From: Siphonodentalium dalli
Taxonomy: Eukaryota > Mollusca > Scaphopoda > Gadilida > Siphonodentaliidae
Assembly (NCBI GenBank): GCA_032622095.1
Contig: CP136067.1
Coordinates: 75,664,705 to 75,728,704 of the forward strand
Direction of reading: 5' to 3'
Length of the DNA: 64,000 nucleotides
The translations under genes were made by a program, and so were the position numbers. Positions 56,150-64,000 of this stretch are shown piece after piece; the first letter of the stretch is position 1, and every line of letters begins with the position of its first letter. Under the pieces are notes generated by a model. It was not told the DNA's origin, did no database searches, and saw nothing but the letters and a program-made list of their open reading frames with translations.

Positions 56150-56930
56150 TTTACGGATTTTGCGTATTTAGACATTTAAATGCTGCAAATATCACGTATA
56201 TTCGATACATGGAAACTACATGATATCCATATCCGTAAACGTCACTTTTCGTCCATTGTCGGTCACCACTTTTCAGATTAGCCATAAATTGTCCAAGCGT
56301 ACTCATGGGTTTTGTTGATCCACATGGGAATATCTTAGTGTCTGATTTCTTAAGAGTTGGTTGTGGAGACAGGAATTTAAAGTAGCGTTCATCGATAACT
56401 ATAAAAGTGATCGATGAACGTATAAAACCAGCACCTGAGTGGGCTATTATTCTGGATAACAGTTACATTTATTTCGATGTCAAACAATGACATCTGTTGT
56501 TCAGTATTGTTCATAGCGAAATCATATGCTGCATCACTTTCCTCGGATTGCTGATTAACATTTCCCACTTTTGCTGTCAGCGTCCTAATTTTCTGTTTGT
56601 GATTGCGATCACATTGTCGTCTGTCCTATGACATGCAAATTTTCTGAAAACGATTGAAACCCAAACCCGTTGTTTACACTATGCAGGACAAGCTATTCTG
56701 CCACATGGGTTTGGATAATTGTCACCGCATAAACCACAGCAGTGATGGAGGTTGTTGTTTATTTTGGGGATCTGGTTTGAATTTTTGAATGATTTCGTGA
56801 CACATAGTTGACATCTTGTGAAGATCTAATATCTTTGGTATGTTTGATAGTGACTTCCTCGATTCTAGCTTTGACGAGAAGCTGTTTTTTTTAACCCTTG
56901 CCAATTCACGAAGTGCATCCATGTGTTTTG
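56150..56930 (-). pseudogene. Ty3/Gypsy gag-protease relic
   Basis: No long frame survives, but minus-strand pieces line up in the order of a Gypsy gag-pol junction. They are a zinc-knuckle-like CGLCGDNYPNPCGRIACPA near 56680-56738; KVGNVNQQSEESDAAYDFAM near 56510-56570; and IAHSGAGF near 56430-56450, where retropepsins have (I/A)D(S/T)GA. Then come VIDERYFKFL and PTLKKSDTKIFPCGSTKPM with LGQFMANL (56260-56390), the segment that follows the active site. The catalytic Asp is His and at least three frameshifts or stops are needed, so it is long dead. RT and integrase were not found. Confidence 0.65.
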
Positions 56931-57054
56931 TTTTTATCTCGCGACCATTCTTCCCATCGTATACTGTATGATACCAACAGCACCTGCATCATGATTCGGA
57001 TCAAACCCTGGACAATCTGGTACCATGCTTGCCATTTCGATATATTTTAATTCT

Positions 57055-57795
57055 TTTAAATATTTTATTATCTTATGTGGAGATTTTAACGCTAGAACGT
57101 CTGTGGACCCGGATTTTGTACCGTCAGACGATTTTGAAAATGATGAAATACCCGGGATTGATTCATGCACTGATGATAATTCAATATATTTAGAATATAA
57201 CGGTATACCAAAGCAGCGATATAGTAGGGACATAAGTAAAAATAACTATGGTAGACATCTCCTATCTTTCTGTAGAAACAATGGCTTCTTTATCATGAAC
57301 GGCCGGATAGGCACCGACTCCAAGATTGGGGATTATACATGTCGGGACTGTTCAGTAATAGACTATATGGTTTGTTCACTAGAAGCCGTGCCAATTTTAA
57401 ATGACTTTGCGGTTGGAGAATTTAACCCTTTGTGGTCCGATTGTCACTGTCCGATTATGTTCACTATAAATGTGCCATTAACTGAAATAATAACTATAGA
57501 AACAAGCGATTCACTACCGAAAAGTCACCGAAAATGGGACCCAACTAAAGTATGTGAGTTTCAATGGAACGTGGATCCCGTCGCAATAAGTACATTGATA
57601 TCCCTCCTTGATAGTATACAAGATAACAAATTGAGTTCATCTCACTTAGACGAAGTGAACAATCTTATTGCAAAAACAATACTTTATGCGGTAGACGATA
57701 CATTTGCGACGAAACAACATTTGCACAGAAAACAAAAGGAACCTAACAATAATAAACCTTGGTTCTCACGTAGTTGTAGATCTGCCCGCAAATAA
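57055..57795 (+). pseudogene. APE-like endonuclease part of LINE ORF2
   Basis: Begins with LCGDFNART (GDFN metal and catalytic box), then YGRHLLSFCRNNGFFIMNGR, IGDYTC, SVIDYMVCS (the S-x-I-D-Y box) and FNPLWSDCHCPI (the family SDHxPI box, with the key His now Cys: SDCHCP). The N-terminal third with the N and E catalytic residues is missing. It ends at TAA 57793-57795, in the same frame as the RT that follows. Confidence 0.8.
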
Positions 57796-60054
57796 TACCG
57801 GCGTGCAGTTAGGAGCCACAGAACAGGGCGAAACCATAGATCAAGACTATACATGAGAGAAAAGGCTAGGGAATATAAACGCGAATTAAAACAATCCATT
57901 AGTATTCACAGCGAAAAGTTCTCTTTACACATGTCTAAACTGAAACATAGTAATTCCAAACAGTTCTGGAAAAAAATAAACAGCCGAAGCAAGAGCCCAA
58001 CTTCAAATATTGATATTCAAATGTTAGAAAGTTTTTTTAAGATACTCAATGGTACAGAGTATGAAGATGACTATAGGATCTTACAGGATGACTTAGTGAT
58101 AGGAACAAATGACACATTAGACAAAACGATAACAATGCAGGAATTGAAAACCGCGTTACACTCTTTGAAGAATGACAAATCGCCAGGAGAAGACAAATTA
58201 CTGAACGAATACCTTAAATCAGCCCCAGAGAATCTGCATAATATATTTTTACGAACTTTTAACCTTGTAATGGAAACCGGTTGTATACCAGATTCTTGGG
58301 GCATAGGAGTAATTATACCTATCTATAAAAATAAGGGCGACTCAAATGACCCAAAAAACTACAGACCTATCACAATATTAAGCTGTTTTGGAAAACTATT
58401 CACCAAAATTCTCACAAATAGATTATCGGCGTATATTGAAGACAGCGAAACCATACCTGAAAATCAGGCTGGGTTTCGAAAAGGATACTCAACAGCTGAT
58501 AACATCTTCATATTACACATGCTGACCGAAATTACTAGAAAGTTGAATATAAACCTTTATTGTGCATTCATTGACTTCGAGAAAGCTTTTGATAGAGTAT
58601 GGAGACAGGGTCTTTGGCATAAGTTGCTACTAGCCGGAATAAATGGAAGATTTCTAAGAGTTGTTAAAAACATGTACTCGAATATTAAATCTCGTGTCCG
58701 GTTAGGAAATAGCTTGACCTCAGCCTTCCCATGCCTTTTAGGAGTTAGACAAGGGGACAACCTATCCCCTCTCCTATTTGCAATTTACCTTAACGATCTG
58801 GAAGCGTTTATGACTGCACAAGGCGCACCTGGACTCCAAAAACTATCCTTGCATATCCAGGAACACTTGAATATATACTTAAAACTGTTACTAATTTTAT
58901 ATGCCGATGACACGGTCTTAATGGCAGAAACCCCCAAAAGGTTACAAAATGAACTTGATATTTTCGCCCGATATTGCGAGAAGTGGAAAATGACCGTCAA
59001 TGTTGAGAAAACAAAGATTTTATTGGTATCGAAGCGAAGCGCGCCAAAAAATACCCGATTCACATACGATAAGAAAGAAATAGAAATCGTAAAAAAATTT
59101 AACTACCTTGGCATAATACAGACAAAATCTGGTTCCTACTCGGAAGCCAAAAAGATTTTATCAAACAAGGGGACGCGTGCAATGTATGCTGTTATCAGTA
59201 AATCACGTTTAAATTGTCTATCTGTAAAAAGTACATTTGAATTATTCGACTTGTGCGTGTTGCCGGTTCTTCTATACGGCAGTGGAATTTGGGGGTTTAG
59301 TGACAACAATATTATCGAGAAAGTTCACAAAAAATTCTGCAAGCATGTTATGAACCTGAAGCAGTCTACACCAGACTATATGGTGTACGGCGAATCAGGT
59401 AGACAACCCATAGAAATTGAAATCAAAGTACGATTAATGAAATACTGGGTACACCTGAAAAACATGAATACAAATCGAATTGGGAAGATATTGTTTGATT
59501 TATCTGAATGTCTACTAAATGGCAATGACACGAAATCTTTCAAGTGGAACCTGAAAATTCGAGAGATTCTCTCTTCGTGTAATCAATCCCACTTAATAGA
59601 TGCTCAAAGAATACAAAACCCGAACCAATTTCTGGATTATGTGCGTTGTAGTATAATAAATCAATTCAAATTAACCTGGAGAGCTGATATGAACAACGGT
59701 TCCAGTAGGGGGAAAATTTACCAGATATTCAAACACGAAATTTACTTTGAGAAATATCTCGACCTACTGAACTACAAAAATCGAACAATTTTATGTAAAT
59801 TTCGAACATCCAACCATAAATTACCAATCGAAACCGGAAGATGGGATAACACAGACCATAAGGACAGGAAATGTATTTTGTGTAGCAAGAGTCAAATTGG
59901 AGATGAATTTCATTACCTTTTAGAATGTAACAAATTCAAGACTACTATATTATTATTATGTTCCTGTCTAAACCCCCCTTGTACTATAGATGCAATTTTA
60001 AATTATTGTCAACACGCAGGGACCATTGTTCTCACAGAGACAAATAAGATATAA
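57796..60054 (+). pseudogene. LINE ORF2 reverse transcriptase and C-terminal finger
   Basis: The frame continues in phase from the stop at 57793-57795 (first ATG at 57853; 733 codons from there). RT motifs: KSPGEDKLLNEYLK, GVIIPIYKNKGDSNDPKNYR, ENQAGFRKGYSTADNIFIL, YCAFIDFEKAFDRVWRQGL (motif A), LGVRQGDNLSPLLFAIYLND (motif B), LYADDTVLMAE (motif C, about residue 350) and VEKTKILLVSKR. The thumb (VLPVLLYGSGIWG) and a finger CILCSKSQIGDEFHYLLEC (CxxC-x9-H-x4-C) follow. All catalytic Asp residues are present; the upstream stop and the missing endonuclease start make it non-autonomous. Confidence 0.9.
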
Positions 60055-61959
60055 CAGAAACGCAGGCATCGAGAATCGAAAATAGATAACGACGCTGGAA
60101 AAGCTTGCGGGGACAAATACGTCATATCAAAATGGCGGCGCTTCCGGTCGAGATTTGCTGATTATCGATAAAGTGACTTTGAGCGAATTATATGAGCTCC
60201 AAGTTGAATAATTTTGGATATCAAAAAGTAAAGTCTTATTCGATGGATTCCCTCAGCTTTGACATTATCTAAAGGACACACGCTGATCAATTAAATCTTC
60301 TAAGACCTCTGACCAGATTCCGTTGATTTTTCGATCACAGTGGATGAGCCATAATCTATTTCGCAATATTGGACTATGACGTGTGTACAAATTATAAATA
60401 TCGGTAACCGCATGTGTATACTGATTCGCCGTCGGCTATATATATATATGCGGTTGTTCTTGTTATTTAATAACCCCGCCATAGTTATTTATGTTGTATT
60501 CAAACACATCAGTCAACTTTCAGCAGCAATCTTCGCAAAACAATTCTCCAATTTAGCAGCTACATCAATCAATAGACAGACAAGAACATTTCCTTAGCGC
60601 AGACGAAGTTGCACCAGTTTGACCCCAGACACACTGAAAGAAAAGGTTCCACCGCTGCTCTATTGTAAACGCTAAAACGCTACCATCGATCCTTCGCGAG
60701 CTGCTGTCATATATATCCGAAGTGTCCATCATTCTACATATCAAACGACTCGCCCAATGTAAGTAAGCGGCTGAACATATATCACGGGGCGAAACCTTTC
60801 ATGATTTTAGCGACTAACCCCGATGCTTCAGTGAGAACGATATTGAACTTTAAGCGCACATATACTGAAGAGGACTCTAAATCTATGAGACTGCAGCGAT
60901 AAGAAGTTTGGATATCCACACTCAAAACCACAATTTTAACTCCTTGTGGAATTAATGTTTATCAACCAATTCCACCCAATAGCTTGATATGTCTTCCTCT
61001 TGTATATAGTCGCCGCAACACAGAATTTGCGCGAATATACAATAAGAATGCGATCAAGTTGGAAGGAGAACTGACTGAACCACTCAACAAAAAAGTGATA
61101 ATCGCATTTAAGAAGAACCAGAATCATAAAGATAAGCTAGTCAGAGCTAAAATTGGTTAATTCAGTATCTAATGTTCATCTGTTCTCTTTTTTTCTATCT
61201 CCCACATTTCCCACGATGGTTACGTGTGGACATCTCAGTTTTCATGGCGAATATATATTATATATATCGACTCTGGAACAAATTTAGCTCTCTGATTCAT
61301 ATAGCGAAAGACATTTTCGAAGTTTGGTTGCCAGACAGTACCTCAATGTCATCAAAAGTTGAACATTAAACTCTGACAAAGAATTTCGGCCAGGGCCATC
61401 TCGACCCTGATAAGGCACTGTCACGCTCGAGTCGATGCATGGCACCGAATTTGAGCTATCCGAGCACACGTAAAGTAGATCTGGTGTTAGTTTCTCTTAT
61501 GTTAAAGATACATTATTATGGTGCGTGAAACTGGTAAGTTAGTATTCAGGCGCTATGCCAATTGGGTGGATGTAGCATTTTACTAACGTCACCGAAAACT
61601 CAAGTGTACTTATCCATAGAAAATATGGTCTGAACTACGCTCAACTGTAGATATTTACTTCTCTATTCGGGACGCAACTATCGGCTAACGAAAACGATTT
61701 CGCAATCGAGAGTCACTGGATTTAATTAGTATTTAAGACTTACGGTATGTGTTTTCAATTTTGATATACTATTTTGAAAAAAAAAAACTACTTTGAGCAA
61801 GGTTATCAAATACCTACCGGACTGTTTCACATCACTGCCACCGGTAATCTTACTGCGGTACTAGTAATATTTTATTAACCGCCGTAACCAAATAGCCGTG
61901 TTAATTTTTTGCGACTACATTAATTGTTCTCATTCATAACCGCCATTCGCCCAGTACAT
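60055..61959. other. Gene-free stretch
   Basis: Frames of 60-73 codons only, with no motifs. An (AT)n run at about 60437-60449 and an (A)n run at 61778-61788 are the only simple repeats. It may contain the unseen 3' UTR of the LINE on the left. Confidence 0.4.
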
Positions 61960-63973
61960 TTTTTCGTGAGTTATTTCTCATTCACATTCCGATATCTTTC
62001 CAAAAGAATTTTAAAAATTCTACACTGTGACCGTCTGGGCCGGGTGATTTTCCGTTTTTAAATGTTTAAGTGTTTCGGTAAGTTCCGTGTATGTTATTTC
62101 GCCTTCTGTGGACGCCGCGTCATTCAATGTTAGAGATCGGTAGGTTATGTCTTGTGGGATTTCGTGCTTAAAGGTACGGTTGGCCTTGGCGGTGGGTATC
62201 CTGTGAAAATATTTCCACCCGTCAAAAACCGCCACAAACAGAAAGAACATCAAAATGTAGATAGACTTTGTACGTATACAAATAAGAAATATCGCATAGA
62301 CAGTATGTTATGGTCATATGTTTGACCATTGTTATGTAAACAAAATCATAAAAAAGTTACTTTTCTGGTGTTTGTTTATATTATGATGGTAAACATAAAG
62401 AGCGTTCTTTGTTGGTGAATACCTGATATGGAACTAATAAAGAGCGTTTATGCCATTTGTGTGTGATTAGCCAGTAGCATTGTGCTGTCTTCTGTAACAC
62501 AATCAGGCTCTTGTTTAGGTCAAATATAGTAGGTCTTTATGATAACATGCTGTTTACGCGATGGTCATGGTATATATGAACGGAACTGTATGCGTTTTAA
62601 TGTTTTTTCTGTTTACGGTGTTTGGAACAAATATGAATATTTTCGACAATTAAGGCCGCACGTGCCTTTAACACCATTGTTTGTTGTTGAGTAAAGATCC
62701 TCATAAAAAGTTTTGGTAGTTTCAATAATTTTCTCGGGGTCAGTAACTATCCGGTTCGATTGGTCCATGCACTACTTCAGCTAGGGTTTTTTAAATATAC
62801 TGTCGCTTCTCCATATTTAGGAAATATTTCGTCGATTTCTCTCCATCTTCAATGAACTTGGCTTTGGTGCGGCAATTTTATCCTTTCTAGTAGCGGTTAG
62901 TTGTATATCTATCTTAGAAATTTCATTCAATAATTCGCTATTATTTATGTCTTTCGAGTTGTCCAGTATACGTTCGCTCTCCGATTTTCTATCTATTAGA
63001 GCGCGATCTTTCTTTTCGTTCTGCTTTTTCAAACGCGAAGAATATTGAATTGTTTTCCCACTTAAATCTAACAGCAGATCGTCTAAAATAATGCGTCGGA
63101 TATTGCCAACATGTGTGGAGATTTATCTGAAAATCGTTGCGAGATTTTGTATCTACTAACATTTTCCTGTATTGTGTCTCTAACGATATTTTGGTAATCC
63201 AGTTTGAATAAAAGAGAATTGTTAAACTTCCAGAAACCGCGGCCATGCTTTATATTACTGATGCAAAGATTGAGTGAGATAATTGAGTGGTCGCTTCTAT
63301 ATCCCGTGAGTATGTCCGGAGTATCGGATGTCAGATTCAAAAGATCAGATGATATCAAGAAAAAGTCGATCCGGGCCATTGTTGGTGGTCGGGAACGTCG
63401 CCACGTAAATCTTTTCGTGGGGTTATTTAGTCTCCATGGGTCAGTCATTTCCAGACTTCCAGCTAGGGATTTAACTGCGGATTTTGCTTTCGGGTTATTA
63501 ACGTCAATATAATGTTTTGTATCTAGATTTTGTTCCTGCACAAGATTCCAGTCACCGCATATAATAATCTGTGTATTGCCAATTGTTCGGATCTATTCGT
63601 GAATTTCATTATACAAGCTCGGGATGTCCTCGTTTGGTCCATAAATAGCAGCCAATGTACGCGCATATCTTCTATCGTAATATCTAATATCAAACAATTG
63701 CCATTTTTTGTCGCGTTTTGAGTCGTGGATTTTGAACTGAAACGTGTTTCTGAAAAGTATGGCCACGCCCCTAGATTTGGAATCATAAGATGCGAACCTA
63801 CAGTCAAATCCCCATTCTGATTTGATAATGTTTTCTATTTCATTTGTAAAATGTGTATCTTGTAAACAGTAAATAGCACCCCCGAGACCTTTAAGGTAAT
63901 TAAAAACTTCGCGTCGTTTCTCCACCTGGTGTAAACATCGGCAGTTGGCAGATACAATTTTAACGGACGACAT
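61960..63973 (-). mobile_element. L1/Tx1-like LINE fragment
   Basis: The minus strand carries an ORF2 from its start (about 63973) through the endonuclease to the first RT segment (about 61960), then is lost. An interruption with no LINE sequence lies at about 62255-62640. The 5' UTR would continue beyond the window's right edge. Confidence 0.8.
61960..63973 (-). pseudogene. L1-like ORF2: endonuclease, linker, RT start (broken)
   Basis: ORF2 starts MSSVKIVSANCRCLHQVEKR, matching the usual L1 KIxSxNCRGL start with Gly changed to Cys. The endonuclease follows with YCLQDTHFT (Asp where L1 has the catalytic Glu), GVAILFRNTFQFKI, a shift, then LEMTDPWRLNNPTKRFTWRR, ARIDFFLISSDLL and YRSDHSIISL (SDH box intact). 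GRGFWKFNNSLL is typical of the L1 linker. Further frames give IVTDPEKIIETTKTFYEDLY, then after the gap EGEITYTELTETLKHLK and KSPGPDG...EFLKFFWKDIG, the entry to the RT. At least four frameshifts. Confidence 0.8.
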
Positions 63974-64000
63974 AACTAAGTATTATTTGACAACACCAAC

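Larger units (their letters stand above)
57055..60054 (+). mobile_element. LINE ORF2, nearly intact
   Basis: A single plus-strand frame covers the C-terminal part of an APE-type endonuclease, a complete RT and the C-terminal finger, broken only by a TAA at 57793-57795. The 5' border falls inside the endonuclease (about 57040-57075) against the Gypsy relic. The 3' UTR end was not identified. It is the least damaged LINE in the window. Clade not certain. Confidence 0.85.

Noticed and set aside
51990-64000. Search for the S1 exon of the channel
   Set aside because: No minus-strand stretch with a hydrophobic helix bearing an Asp, the needed phase and splice borders was recognised; it may lie beyond the window.

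Overview
The window is AT-rich eukaryotic DNA, best read as intron and intergenic sequence of an invertebrate animal. The evidence is spliced exons with GT/AG borders, several clades of LINE, a Penelope-like element, an LTR retrotransposon, hAT and other MITE-like elements, and many satellites. The phylum cannot be fixed from the sequence. No prokaryotic gene, operon, CRISPR array, rRNA or tRNA gene was seen.

One host gene could be rebuilt, on the minus strand. Five exons (51628-51989, 45327-45380, 42947-43082, 37135-37250, 17649-17739) join with matching phases. They encode the S1-S2 loop, S2, S3, S4 and C-terminal coiled coil of a voltage-gated proton channel (Hv1/HVCN1) or close relative. 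The first exon or exons (with S1) and the 3' end were not found. The S4 signature has lost its first arginine, and the S2 inner acid is Gln. The gene covers at least 34 kb, and its introns hold most of the repeats described here.

Layout: 40-1530, 42-bp satellite. 2302-5336, a 5'-truncated LINE exactly bracketed by a 539-bp near-perfect direct repeat. 5596-7270, TTAA MITE and 145-bp tandem repeats. 8258-10320, degenerate Penelope-like element followed by a hammerhead-ribozyme-like motif. 11100-14930, foldback, a non-autonomous hAT with intact 8-bp target duplication, and nested MITEs built of CTTAAG palindromes. 17783-27612, about 10 kb of SINE/RTE-tail-like units and a 122-bp satellite, with recent tandem duplications. 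27906-34520, a LINE split by a young gag-only LTR retrotransposon (28659-33220). 34690-47240, inverted 1.3-1.5 kb arms enclosing three channel exons. 39140-44090, LINE tail and minisatellites. 52490-57000, SINE-like tail, duplicated repeat, CR1-like LINE fragment and a Ty3/Gypsy gag-protease relic. 57055-60054, a nearly intact LINE ORF2. 61960-63973, an L1/Tx1-like LINE fragment.

The transposon pieces do not form a shared pathway. They are layers of insertion in and around one ion-channel gene. The layering can be ordered: the LTR element is younger than the LINE it splits, and one CTTAAG MITE is younger than the one around it.
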